A stretch of 33,010 nucleotides of DNA, from NCBI RefSeq assembly GCF_002412335.2, contig NZ_NXIB02000023.1, forward strand, positions 1 to 33,010. Reading direction: 5' to 3'. Position 1 is the first letter of the stretch. Every line of letters begins with the position of its first letter. The position numbers and the translations under genes were made by a program. Under the pieces are notes generated by a model. The model had not been told where the DNA came from. It searched no databases and saw only the letters and a program-made list of their open reading frames with translations. Source of the DNA: Tychonema bourrellyi FEM_GT703 (GTDB taxonomy: Bacteria > Cyanobacteriota > Cyanobacteriia > Cyanobacteriales > Microcoleaceae). Below, one piece after another: positions 25,607-32,937 of the stretch.

Positions 25607-26726
25607 GTGGAAATTCTAGACATCAAACACGGTATTGAAACATTGTGCGATCGCCTGGGTAAAACTCAGGACTATCTTTGACATCCCCGCACTATCCGCT
25701 AAAATCCAAGACTTAGAGCAAATTGCAGCTCAACCAGCTTTTTGGGACGACCAAAACCAAGCCCAAGAAACCCTCCAAGAACTGAACGACTTCAAATCTC
25801 ATTTAGACCAATACCACGGCTGGCAAACGAGTTTAGAAGATGCTAGAGCTATCTTAGAATTGCTAGAGTTAGAAGCAGATGAATCTTTATTTCAAGAAGC
25901 AACATCGAGTCTTTCTCAGTTAACTCGCGAACTCGATTCCTGGGAACTCCAACAATTACTATCGGGCCCCTATGACCAAAGTGGAGCCGTTTTGACAATT
26001 AACGCCGGTGCCGGTGGTACTGATGCTCAAGATTGGACGGAAATGCTGATGCGGATGTACACGCGCTGGGGAGAAAGTCAAGGTTATAAGGTACATTTAA
26101 CCGAAATTTCTGAGGGAGAGGAAGCTGGTGTTAAATCTGTGACTTTGGAAATTGCCGGCCGCTATGCTTACGGTTATTTGCGATCGGAAAAAGGCACTCA
26201 CCGCTTAGTTAGAATTTCGCCTTTCAACGCTAACGATAAGCGTCAAACCAGTTTTGCTGGTGTCGAAGTGATGCCAATTCTCGATCGCAATGTCAAGCTG
26301 GACATCCCAGAAAAGGACTTGGAAATCACGACTTCTCGCGCAGGCGGCAAGGGCGGGCAAAATGTTAACAAGGTAGAAACCGCAGTCCGCATTGTTCACA
26401 TTCCGACTGGTTTAGCCGTGCGCTGTACCGAAGAACGCAGTCAGTTACAAAACAAAGAAAAAGCTTTGACATTGCTCAAGTCTAGGCTATTGGTGATTGC
26501 AAAAGAACAGCGGGCTTCGGAAATTGCCGAAATTCGGGGCGACATGGTGGAGGCGGCTTGGGGCCAGCAAATTCGCAATTATGTTTTTCACCCATACCAA
26601 ATGGTCAAGGATGTGCGGACTGGAGTGGAAACAACTGCGATCGTAGATGTGATGAATGGCGAATTAGACCCATTTATTCAAGCTTACCTCCGCCAGGAAA
26701 ATCAGTTAGTCGCCCAAACCTCTTAA
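25607..26726 (+). CDS. prfB: Peptide chain release factor 2, expressed by programmed +1 frameshift
   Basis: RF2 recognises UGA and UAA stops and triggers peptide release. Translation starts at GTG 25607 behind GAGGA and reads 24 codons ([18 protein letters not shown]...) to an in-frame TGA at 25679-25681. A +1 shift at CTT-T continues into GAC (25680) and gives a protein of about 372 residues of normal RF2 length. The second segment carries the SPF stop-recognition tripeptide in [10 protein letters not shown] and the catalytic GGQ in [13 protein letters not shown]. Reading only the long frame would miss the true N-terminus. The gene has its own promoter. RF2 levels would be self-regulated through competition between termination at the TGA and frameshifting, as in Escherichia coli. 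Confidence 0.95.
25668..25682 (+). promoter_or_regulatory. prfB +1 frameshift signal (AGGA, then CTT TGA C)
   Basis: AGGA (25668-25671), a 4-base spacer, then CTTTGAC (25676-25682). The slippery CUU-U followed by UGA-C and an upstream Shine-Dalgarno-like element match the recoding site known from E. coli prfB. The Shine-Dalgarno core is weaker (AGGA against AGGGGG). Confidence 0.9.
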
Positions 26727-26772
26727 ACCCGTACCCGCAATCAAAGGATTTCGTAGTGAGGATTTACATAAT

Positions 26773-26849
26773 GTAGGTTGGGTAGAGCGATAGCGAAACC
26801 CAACACCTTATAGAAGAGTTGGGTTTCGCTATCGCTTAACCCAACCTAC
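26773..26849. repeat. 77-bp foldback element with 32-bp arms
   Basis: Bases 26773-26804 and 26818-26849 are inverted repeats matching at 30 of 32 positions around a 13-base loop. Arms begin GTAGGTTGGG and end ...CCCAACCTAC. It sits 47 bases after the prfB stop and could act as a strong hairpin at its 3' end. Apart from this and the rpsU promoter region, I see nothing else in 26727-27065. Confidence 0.8.
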
Positions 26850-26961
26850 ACTATCTACATTTTACCTATGAAGGGTATTACCCTTTCTTGATTCGCCAAC
26901 AGTCTCATTAATTCCGATGCTACACAACCAAAGTCCGCCTGCGCCGACTGAAGAGAAAGAG

Positions 26962-26990
26962 TTGTAATCGCAGCGGATTTAGTGTACTAT
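26962..26990 (+). promoter_or_regulatory. Possible rpsU promoter
   Basis: TTGTAA (26962-26967), a 17-base spacer and TACTAT (26985-26990) fit a sigma-70 promoter with four of six matches in each box. This would leave a leader of about 70 bases. TATGAT at 27027-27032 is an alternative -10 without a good -35. Confidence 0.35.
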
Positions 26991-27065
26991 TGCAGTTTTG
27001 GGCGATCGCGCTACCAAAAAGCTTGATATGATAAAACCTGATCTGACAAACACTAAGGAGAAAGA

Positions 27066-27260
27066 ATGACCCAAGTTGTAATCGGCGAAAACGAAGGGAT
27101 TGAGTCAGCCCTGCGACGGTTCAAGCGACAAGTTTCCAAAGCAGGGATTTTCCCCGACATGAGAAAGCACCGCCACTTTGAAACCCCGTTGGAAAAGCAA
27201 AAGCGCAAAGCAATTGCTAGAAGAACTAAAAGACGCTTCCACCGCAACAACAAGCCCTAG
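27066..27260 (+). CDS. rpsU: 30S ribosomal protein S21
   Basis: A 64-residue, very basic protein with the S21 pattern: [23 protein letters not shown] at the start, [24 protein letters not shown] in the middle, and an Arg/Lys-rich tail. S21 joins the small subunit late and aids the pairing of 16S rRNA with mRNA during initiation. AAGGAG at 27055-27060 is a consensus ribosome-binding site five bases from the ATG. It is monocistronic: an amidase remnant converges on it two bases after its stop. Confidence 0.95.
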   Translation: MTQVVIGENEGIESALRRFKRQVSKAGIFPDMRKHRHFETPLEKQKRKAIARRTKRRFHRNNKP

Positions 27261-27262
27261 AA

Positions 27263-27601
27263 TTAGTGGTCTATTGATTTGGCAGATACAACTCCTTGGG
27301 CTTCTAATACCGCAGCGACTCGGAGAATCACCGCTTCGCTGTAGGGAGTACCAATGATTTGTACCCCCAAAGGCAAAGAAAGGGCGCGCGCGCGATCGGA
27401 TTCCGGTATGCTGACAGTTCCAAGCCCCCCTATTTTCGGGGGGTTTGTTGTTGCTTTTTCCGCTTGCACACCACAATTAAGCACATTTGTCAAGGCTTTT
27501 GCAACTATTTCTACTGCATCCATTGCTTCCGGTTCGGTCCATGTAGCGAAATACCCGTCAGCAACCGCATCCGCCTTATCTAAAAAAACATCTGCGTTCA
27601 T
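27263..27601 (-). pseudogene. Remnant of an amidase (amidase-signature family), C-terminal fragment
   Basis: The 112-codon frame ends with LPLGVQIIGTPYSEAVILRVAAVLEAQG, characteristic of the C-terminus of amidase-signature enzymes (GatA-like amidases), which normally run to about 450 residues or more. The Ser-Ser-Lys catalytic core is absent. The frame's first 16 codons come from a short CTGCGTTCAT repeat, and its middle crosses a GC-rich hairpin (27425-27443) encoding NPPKIGGLG. It is best read as a decayed 3' end interrupted by repeats. An expressed short protein is possible but unlikely to be active. Confidence 0.6.
27425..27450 (+). terminator. Possible intrinsic terminator on the rpsU strand
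   Basis: CCCCCC (27425-27430), a 7-base loop TATTTTC, GGGGGG (27438-27443), then TTTGTTG and further Ts. On the plus strand this has the shape of a rho-independent terminator, about 165 bases beyond the rpsU stop. It may equally be an interspersed repeat inserted in the amidase remnant. Confidence 0.4.
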
Positions 27602-27630
27602 CTGCGTTCATCAGCCCTCATCTGCGGTTT
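27589..27630. repeat. CATCTGCGTT short repeat, 2-3 copies
   Basis: Two direct CATCTGCGTT units are followed by a diverged CATCAGCCCT and CATCTGCGGT. The array overlaps the 5' end of the amidase remnant frame and creates its apparent ATG. Confidence 0.65.
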
Positions 27631-27690
27631 AAAATCTAAGATTAAGATATAAGTGCGATCGATTATTGTATTGTAATCGCGATCGGGCTA

Positions 27691-28149
27691 TCAGTTATTT
27701 TCGAGCAGCTTTTTGTATTCCTCTGATTGTCTGATATCATCCAGAGGCGATTTTTGCTCTAGCGGTTCATCAGGACAAAATTTTATAGATGTTTGCGTTT
27801 CCCCAGACTTTATATTTTTATTGACTTCGATTTGAACCTTTCCTTTTTGCCAACCCTTGGAACCTATTTTGAGAATTTGACAATCAATTCCTTCTTGAGG
27901 CGAGTTCCAGTTTATATCCCCTCCCATAATTTTTGTTTCTTCATTAATACACAGTTCTGTCATCCAATAATATATTGATTGCTTCTGAGACTCCTTTTCT
28001 GCTTTCAAAGAAAATAGCATATAATGAAACTTGCTAGTGGCTAGCTCTTTCAAGTGACGAATAGTAAAAGTAGCTTTACCCAATAACAAAACATCATCAT
28101 CGCCGTCTAGAATTTCATAGCTTGTATTGATTTTAACTTTTTCGTCCAT
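27691..28149 (-). CDS. KGK domain protein
   Basis: The 152-residue protein fits the cyanobacterial KGK family: an acidic DGDDDVLLLGKATFTIRHLKEL opening, the namesake Lys102-Gly-Lys in GWQKGKVQIEVN, and the closing IKFCPDEPLEQKSPLDDIRQ. The family has no established function. No signal or membrane segment is present. It heads away from three other small minus-strand genes with 99 bases between it and the next, so it probably has separate expression. Confidence 0.75.
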   Translation of the reverse strand: MDEKVKINTSYEILDGDDDVLLLGKATFTIRHLKELATSKFHYMLFSLKAEKESQKQSIYYWMTELCINEETKIMGGDINWNSPQEGIDCQILKIGSKGWQKGKVQIEVNKNIKSGETQTSIKFCPDEPLEQKSPLDDIRQSEEYKKLLENN

Positions 28150-28248
28150 TTTATTTCACCAAATTCTGCTGCTTTATATTTGATACCATTTCAAGCTATC
28201 TTAGTCAAGATAGTTAACAAAATAAATTGACTGTCGCACTTTTCCCAC

Positions 28249-28701
28249 TCAAACACTGACAGTTTCCCGCAACTTCTCAACAGCCACATCCAGCGGAGGC
28301 AAATCAAAATCCTCAGCATCCATCAATTCCTTAACCTGATCAAAAATCTCAACCTCCGCCTCTTCCTGATCCGTCAGCTTATCATAAAAATAAGGATCGG
28401 TAAACCACTGTTCAAACGCTATCATTAACAATCCATTGGGCGAAAGTTCAAACCGCCAATACTTAGAAACCCTGCTGTCAACCACTTCAAACATCGGTGC
28501 CGGATTATGGATAGGATAATAGCTGTAATTATCATTGCAGATGTAGTACCAAATAGTCCCTTTCCATTCTCGGATAGCATAAACAACATATTCCTTGCCT
28601 ATAGTTAGTGGCAACTCAACTTTTCTAGTATAACCGCGTGGCGGATCTATATATTTTTCAGGGAGAGATTCACCCGTCTTAGCAATACAACGAATTTTCA
28701 T
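28249..28701 (-). CDS. Unrecognised 150-residue acidic protein, possible partner of the gene immediately upstream
   Basis: I do not recognise the family. The protein starts MKIRCIAKTGESLPEKYIDP. It is Tyr/Trp-rich in its first half (EYVVYAIREWKGTIWYYICND), has a WRFELSPNGLLMIAFEQWF core, and ends in an acidic helical tail (EEAEVEIFDQVKELMDAEDFD). No signal peptide or membrane segment is seen. Its ATG is only 11 bases after the stop of the 102-residue gene, so the two are probably one transcript. A small acidic protein directly downstream of a small basic-ended one is the usual order of toxin then immunity gene, but nothing in the sequence proves this. Confidence 0.6.
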   Translation of the reverse strand: MKIRCIAKTGESLPEKYIDPPRGYTRKVELPLTIGKEYVVYAIREWKGTIWYYICNDNYSYYPIHNPAPMFEVVDSRVSKYWRFELSPNGLLMIAFEQWFTDPYFYDKLTDQEEAEVEIFDQVKELMDAEDFDLPPLDVAVEKLRETVSV

Positions 28702-28712
28702 AACTTGATTAC

Positions 28713-29021
28713 CTACAAATTTTTAGGGGCTGTTTTGGGATACTGTCGCTTGAACTTAAACTCGACCTCTTGAAGAGTCTGACTATTCCGAAACCAATGG
28801 ACTTGTACGGAAGCTCCATTAATTTCAAAAGCCTCAATGCTTGTCATTTTATCCCAATCTTCAGAATTCCCGCCATAAAGAGCAATAAGTCTCCGTACAT
28901 CTCCCAATAATCTATCTGTACCGCAATGAATTACTATACAATTGCCAGCCTTAGCATCTTGCAGGAGCAGTTGCTCTAGCAAATTTCTCGGATTCTCATC
29001 GGGAATAGCACCTTGATTCAT
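28713..29021 (-). CDS. Unrecognised 102-residue protein with a VHWF / KFK C-terminus
   Basis: Residues 1-28 are acidic. The middle (IVIHCGTDRLLGDVRRLIALYGG) looks like an alpha/beta segment. The end (DWDKMTSIEAFEINGASVQVHWFRNSQTLQEVEFKFKRQYPK) recalls the last residues of some polymorphic toxin C-termini, where a DW..M(T/S) stretch precedes a (V/T)HW(Y/F) strand and a basic VEFKxK tail. This is a resemblance, not a family match. There is no signal peptide and no delivery domain. The 150-residue gene follows 11 bases downstream. Confidence 0.6.
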   Translation of the reverse strand: MNQGAIPDENPRNLLEQLLLQDAKAGNCIVIHCGTDRLLGDVRRLIALYGGNSEDWDKMTSIEAFEINGASVQVHWFRNSQTLQEVEFKFKRQYPKTAPKNL

Positions 29022-29158
29022 AGTTTAACAGTTTCAAATATTGTTTGTCAAAAATAATAAAAACTAATTTTAGCAGGTTCAGTTTCTGCCAGCAACTTTC
29101 CCCGCGAAATCACATACCGAACCAGAGCGCATCTCCTAATTGCATCATATAAGATAAA

Positions 29159-29650
29159 TTAGATAATTTCAAATTCCAGATTGTGCTTTTTCACAAAATC
29201 AAAACTAAAATGATCGACCACATTCGTATCGCTCAATTCAAGATTATAAAAATCTACAAAGTCCGCATCAAAATAAGGCCCAGCGTGCCAAGTACCCACA
29301 TCTAACTTAATAAAACAATTGCCAGGAATCCGAAAAGCAACAATATCCTCTAAACTAGGTTCATTACTATCCCCAGGAGGTGCAACCGCCATCAACCAAT
29401 CCTTCCCATCCAAAGAACCCAAACACTGAGTACATTCAACGTGTCGCGTAATTTTGCCAAACTTGCGACATTTACCTTGCAACCGCATAATGTAAAATCT
29501 AGGAATGCCATTGTCCAAATTTAACTGAGCATCCTCAGCATCAAAAGACTTACCATCAAAACTCGCAAAAATAACTTGACCATAACTCCGAAAATTCTCC
29601 GGTGTCACCCATTGCGCCAATAACCGCTTAGTCGAAATTGATTCACTCAT
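29159..29650 (-). CDS. Ureidoglycolate lyase (AllA)-like protein
   Basis: The 163-residue protein resembles AllA, a cupin-like enzyme that splits ureidoglycolate to glyoxylate and urea in purine (allantoin) breakdown. Matching stretches are QWVTPENFRSYGQVI at the start, ITRHVECTQCLGSLDGKDWLMAVAPPGD in the middle, and IPGNCFIKLDVGTWHAGPYF, where the GTWHAGP block is the strongest sign. Length fits. No other allantoin genes are in view, so the physiological substrate is uncertain. It is cytoplasmic. A copy of a 32-bp inverted repeat begins 53 bases upstream of its start. Confidence 0.7.
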   Translation of the reverse strand: MSESISTKRLLAQWVTPENFRSYGQVIFASFDGKSFDAEDAQLNLDNGIPRFYIMRLQGKCRKFGKITRHVECTQCLGSLDGKDWLMAVAPPGDSNEPSLEDIVAFRIPGNCFIKLDVGTWHAGPYFDADFVDFYNLELSDTNVVDHFSFDFVKKHNLEFEII

Positions 29651-29703
29651 AAATCCCTACAGAAATTACGCATCTTCCCTTCATCTTCTTCCTCTCTTCC
29701 TTA

Positions 29704-29735
29704 GCGCCCTTCGCGTCTTCGCGGTTCGTTAAATA
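29704..29735 (-). repeat. 32-bp repeat, left copy of an inverted pair flanking cobB
   Basis: The reverse complement of this segment is identical at all 32 positions to 31313-31344 (begins TATTTAACGAACCGCGAAGA and ends ...GGGCGC). The purine-rich GGAAG-type continuation is only partly similar. Confidence 0.85.
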
Positions 29736-29758
29736 GACTCCAATAATTAGCCTTACAA

Positions 29759-31285
29759 TCACGCATCAGCACACCGCTGCAAAAACCTAGCCGGAATATC
29801 AGGCCTCGCCCCCCAATGCAAATGCAAATAAGCAGCATGAACTTGATAAACTCCCCATCCTTCACCAACCTGCTCAACTTCCCCCCGCTTGCCGTATCTC
29901 CAACTATGATAAACTGGATTAGTCGGTTCTACACTCAAGTGCGATCGATGAAACTCATGTCCACAAACCTCATCCCCCGCAACTAACACACAACTGTCTC
30001 TCAGGGCCACAGTTTCTCGGTATCCCAAAGTCAAACGCTTTCCCATCTCAGCATTAGATTTCAACACTCCCACCCCTTGCCAAGAATTGCCCTCGAAGTC
30101 TACAATCGAATCGCACAGATACATCAAACCCCCGCATTCGGCATAAGTCGGCATTCCCGCAAAAATAGCACTTCTTACCGCATCCCGAATTACCACATTA
30201 CCGCTCAATTCCTTAGCAAAAACTTCGGGAAAACCACCACCAAAATATAACCCTTGCACATTGTCGGGAAACACAGCATCATCAACCGGACTCCAAAATA
30301 CTAACTCCGCACCCAACTCTGCCAATAAATCAAGATTATCCTGATAGTAAAAATTAAAAGCCCGATCGCGCGCAACTGCAATTCGCACCCCAAATTTCCC
30401 CTCCAAACTGTTGACAACATCATCTTTTTCAGTTACAATAGTCGAAGGGGGACTGTATCTACCTAAAAGTTGCTCACACCCCTCACCCCCCCCATTTGAA
30501 TTTACAGCCAGCATTGGCAAAAGTTTTTCCCAGTCAAAAGCCACAGCAGCCAAATCAGCCAACTTATCGATCGCAGCCTCAAGATTCGGCAACTCCTCAG
30601 CAGGAATCAGGCCTAAATGGCGATCGGGAATAGTCACAGCCTCATCCCGTCGCAGCACCCCCAAAATCGGTAAATCCAGCGGTTCCAGAGCATTGGTAAG
30701 CAACTCCAAATGTCGATCGCTCGCCACCCGATTCAACACCAAACCCGCAAAATTAAGGTTTTTGTCAAAAGAGCGAAAACCGTGGGCGATCGCAGCCACA
30801 GAACCAGAAAGCCTACTGCAATCGATTACTAACAGTATCGGCAAATTCAGCAAAGAAGCAACATGAGCCGTAGAAGCAAAAGAAAAATCATAATTGTCTT
30901 CTTCTTTTCCTTCTGCCTTCCTTCTATCCTTGACATCCGTTACATCCGTTACATCCGTTACATCCGTTACAAAATCCGCTGCCGAACCCTTCTTCCTTCG
31001 ATTTACACCATCAAATAGTCCCATCACCCCTTCAACTAAGGCATAATTCACATCTTGAATATGACGATAAAAGCACTTCTGCACGTAAGATTCAGAGGTC
31101 AATATCGCGTCTAAATTCCGACAGGGGCGGCCGGTCACAAAAGCATGAAACATCGGATCGATATAATCCGGGCCTACCTTAAAAGATTGCACATTCAAGC
31201 CATGACGCATTAAATAAGCTAAAAGGGCGATCGTGACAGTCGTCTTTCCGACACCGCTGCGTTCGCCCGCAATTACTAAAGCCAT
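29759..31285 (-). CDS. cobB: Cobyrinate a,c-diamide synthase with an in-frame repeat insert
   Basis: This ATP- and glutamine-dependent enzyme amidates the a and c side chains of (hydrogeno)cobyrinate in cobalamin synthesis; it could equally be named cbiA. The P-loop is GERSGVGKTTVTIAL at residues 7-21, followed by FKVGPDYIDPMFH and the Walker-B region EGVMGLFDG at 85-93. The class I glutaminase domain has its nucleophile Cys near 383 in TYAECGGLMYL, and HEFHRSH near 442-448 in the C-terminal part. Residues about 95-136 (including VTDVTDVTDV) are foreign to the family and are encoded by a dispersed repeat. Without them FDG would run almost directly into STAHVASLLNLP. Both ATPase and glutaminase motifs are intact, so the enzyme is probably functional. 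No Shine-Dalgarno is evident. Confidence 0.9.
   Translation of the reverse strand: MALVIAGERSGVGKTTVTIALLAYLMRHGLNVQSFKVGPDYIDPMFHAFVTGRPCRNLDAILTSESYVQKCFYRHIQDVNYALVEGVMGLFDGVNRRKKGSAADFVTDVTDVTDVTDVKDRRKAEGKEEDNYDFSFASTAHVASLLNLPILLVIDCSRLSGSVAAIAHGFRSFDKNLNFAGLVLNRVASDRHLELLTNALEPLDLPILGVLRRDEAVTIPDRHLGLIPAEELPNLEAAIDKLADLAAVAFDWEKLLPMLAVNSNGGGEGCEQLLGRYSPPSTIVTEKDDVVNSLEGKFGVRIAVARDRAFNFYYQDNLDLLAELGAELVFWSPVDDAVFPDNVQGLYFGGGFPEVFAKELSGNVVIRDAVRSAIFAGMPTYAECGGLMYLCDSIVDFEGNSWQGVGVLKSNAEMGKRLTLGYRETVALRDSCVLVAGDEVCGHEFHRSHLSVEPTNPVYHSWRYGKRGEVEQVGEGWGVYQVHAAYLHLHWGARPDIPARFLQRCADA
30878..31003 (-). repeat. Dispersed repeat, copy D, inserted in frame inside cobB (42 codons)
   Basis: On the minus strand it reads GAAGGAAGAAGGGTTCGGCA, GCGGATTTTG, four TAACGGATG-type 9-mers, a purine-rich block and ...AATTATGATTTTTCTTTTGC. 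It shares nearly all these parts, in order, with copy E at 31364-31461, which has only two 9-mers. The encoded peptide is a charged low-complexity linker with VTD repeats. Confidence 0.85.
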
Positions 31286-31312
31286 AGTTCTAGATTATTC
31301 ACAAAGAATACA

Positions 31313-31344
31313 TATTTAACGAACCGCGAAGACGCGAAGGGCGC
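31313..31344 (+). repeat. 32-bp repeat, right copy of an inverted pair flanking cobB
   Basis: Perfect inverted partner of 29704-29735. It lies 28 bases upstream of the cobB start and continues into the purine-rich edge of dispersed repeat copy E. Confidence 0.85.
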
Positions 31345-31363
31345 GAAGGAAGAAAAGAGAAGA

Positions 31364-31461
31364 AGAAGCAAAAGAAAAATCATAATTGAACTCTTCTTTT
31401 CCTTCTTCCTTCTTAACATCCGTTACATCCGTTACAAAATCCGCTGCCGAACCTTCTTCCT
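31364..31461 (-). repeat. Dispersed repeat, copy E, between opcA and cobB
   Basis: On the minus strand: GAAGGAAGAAGGTTCGGCAG, CGGATTTTG, two TAACGGATG units, a GAAGGAAGAAGG block, and AATTATGATTTTTCTTTTGC. It begins directly after the opcA TGA stop (complement of 31462-31464). It is the closest relative of the copy inside cobB. Confidence 0.85.
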
Positions 31462-32823
31462 TCAATTAGCTAACTTTAGCAATTGAGCCGTGACTGCCAA
31501 ACTTTCTTCGTAAAGCACGTCGCGGCCCCAACTCTGTAAATGCTGTCCCAGCAACTGTTCTGTCACCTGATCTAATAGGGGAGTTACTTGGTTAAAGCGA
31601 TCGGTTTGAGCGCCACCCTTCGTTTCCATCCGCATACAACCGCCAGCTTCCGAACACAGCACTGTACCGCAGTCAGCATTCTCGTTTGTAGAATTCAAAC
31701 GCAGAGCAATCAAATCCCCAGGGACATCGCCTGTATCAGCAGTTGGAATCGCAGCTAATTCTGCTTCGATCGCCCGCTCATCAACACCGGCGAATTTAAT
31801 CCGTTTGATTTGGTAATCGCCTTCTTCCTGCTTGAAAGCAACCGGACGCCACTGAAGCCGACTCGCCAGCCAGCCCAAATACATCAGCGCTTGAGTGGAA
31901 TTACCACGCTCGTAATCGATCGTCACGCGATCGATTTCCCCAATTGCAGCGCGACGTGATGGCGGATCGAAAGCCTCCGCAGCTAACTCCTGCCACGCAG
32001 CTAGTCGGCGCCAATTCAGATCCGCGATCGGAATTCCTTCCTCAATCAGACTTTGCATCAACAGTAATTCAGCTTGGGGTTCGGCAAAACAGCTAGAGTC
32101 AATAATCACCGAACTGCTAGTTGCAGCTAATCGCTGAAATAAATCGCGATCGGCATCAGGAGTCGCTTTCCACCATAACAGGGTCGGCAAATCTGCGATC
32201 GTCAGCGCTGTCACGATACCGCTGACCCGTTCCAGAGCAGCTTCGGTTCCCCGGAGCGTAATGTACTCACAGCAGATCAAATTGCCAGTGCCACCCTTGT
32301 GAACGGGACAATAAGCAGCGACTTGAGCCTGTACACCCGTATCTTCTCCGATCGTTGGGCAAAGAGCAATAATCCGGCAGGGATTAGCAGCGACTATCGC
32401 GTCAGCTACAGCGGAACCTCCTGAACCGAAACCCGTTGGGCCCAACTTGCTGCCACTGGAATTTTTCTTAGCCACTTCTTCCCGCAAAGTTGCCAGCAAT
32501 TCAGCATTAGGTTTGCCAGTTCTCGGCAAGCCGTAAGCTTTTTGAGCCGCCCTGATGCTAGATGCGGTCATGGGTCCGGTAATACCATCGATCGGACCAT
32601 CATAAAAGCCTACATCTGCCAATAACCGTTGAGTTTCTTCGGGTTCGTAGACTACAAAAGTAAAAGTTGTTGCCCTAGTGGCGCTCGGAAAATCGCCCTT
32701 TGACCCTGATTCTCTGTAACTTTCCCAAATTTTAGCTAATTCTGCCTCTATTTGGTCGATCGAAACATCTTTCGGACTTTGCAACGAAACTAGAGGTGGA
32801 GCTTTCATCGGTGTCATAATCAT
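31462..32823 (-). CDS. opcA: Glucose-6-phosphate dehydrogenase assembly protein OpcA
   Basis: OpcA allosterically activates glucose-6-phosphate dehydrogenase in the oxidative pentose phosphate pathway, the main dark-respiration route in cyanobacteria. The 453-residue protein has an N-terminal IDQIEAELAKIWESY helix, a peptidoglycan-binding-type segment (about 62-115, with VGFYDGPIDGITGPMTASSIRAAQKAYGLPRTGKPN) as in other cyanobacterial OpcA proteins, and the conserved core RIIALCPTIGEDTGVQAQVAAYC, LPTLLWWKATPD and SSVIIDSS. It ends AVTAQLLKLAN. AGGAG (complement of 32833-32837) lies nine bases before the ATG. The usual partner zwf would lie upstream, beyond the window edge. A heptad repeat tract sits directly upstream of the ribosome-binding site. 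Confidence 0.92.
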   Translation of the reverse strand: MIMTPMKAPPLVSLQSPKDVSIDQIEAELAKIWESYRESGSKGDFPSATRATTFTFVVYEPEETQRLLADVGFYDGPIDGITGPMTASSIRAAQKAYGLPRTGKPNAELLATLREEVAKKNSSGSKLGPTGFGSGGSAVADAIVAANPCRIIALCPTIGEDTGVQAQVAAYCPVHKGGTGNLICCEYITLRGTEAALERVSGIVTALTIADLPTLLWWKATPDADRDLFQRLAATSSSVIIDSSCFAEPQAELLLMQSLIEEGIPIADLNWRRLAAWQELAAEAFDPPSRRAAIGEIDRVTIDYERGNSTQALMYLGWLASRLQWRPVAFKQEEGDYQIKRIKFAGVDERAIEAELAAIPTADTGDVPGDLIALRLNSTNENADCGTVLCSEAGGCMRMETKGGAQTDRFNQVTPLLDQVTEQLLGQHLQSWGRDVLYEESLAVTAQLLKLAN

Positions 32824-32844
32824 CGGTTTTTTCTCCTTTTTTAT

Positions 32845-32907
32845 TTGACTGTTGACTGTTGACTATTGACTGTTGACTGTTGACTGTTGACTATTGACTG
32901 TTGACTA
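32845..32907. repeat. Heptad tandem repeat TTGACTG/TTGACTA, nine perfect-length units
   Basis: Nine consecutive 7-base units, six TTGACTG and three TTGACTA, lie eight bases beyond the opcA ribosome-binding site. The array is in the probable intergenic space upstream of opcA. Confidence 0.9.
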
Positions 32908-32937
32908 TTGGCAGTTGTCAATCGAGATTTGAGCCGC

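Noticed and set aside
26880..27060. Looked for a tRNA or structured RNA in the rpsU leader
   Set aside because: No cloverleaf, no CCA end and no recognisable riboswitch core were found; only a plausible promoter.
27354..27632. Plus-strand frame of 92 codons opposite the amidase remnant
   Set aside because: It is antisense to recognisable amidase codons, crosses the GC-rich hairpin and repeat array, and has no family resemblance or ribosome-binding site.
30411..30866. Plus-strand frame of 151 codons inside cobB
   Set aside because: It is the antisense shadow of a strongly conserved enzyme with Ser/Lys-biased composition and no domain.
29759..31285. cobB as cargo of a composite transposon, based on the flanking 32-bp inverted repeats
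   Set aside because: No transposase, and the repeat looks like a common interspersed element; kept only as an observation, not called a mobile element.
32845..32907. Regular tandem array that might be taken for a small CRISPR
   Set aside because: Units are contiguous 7-mers with no spacers, and no cas genes are in view.
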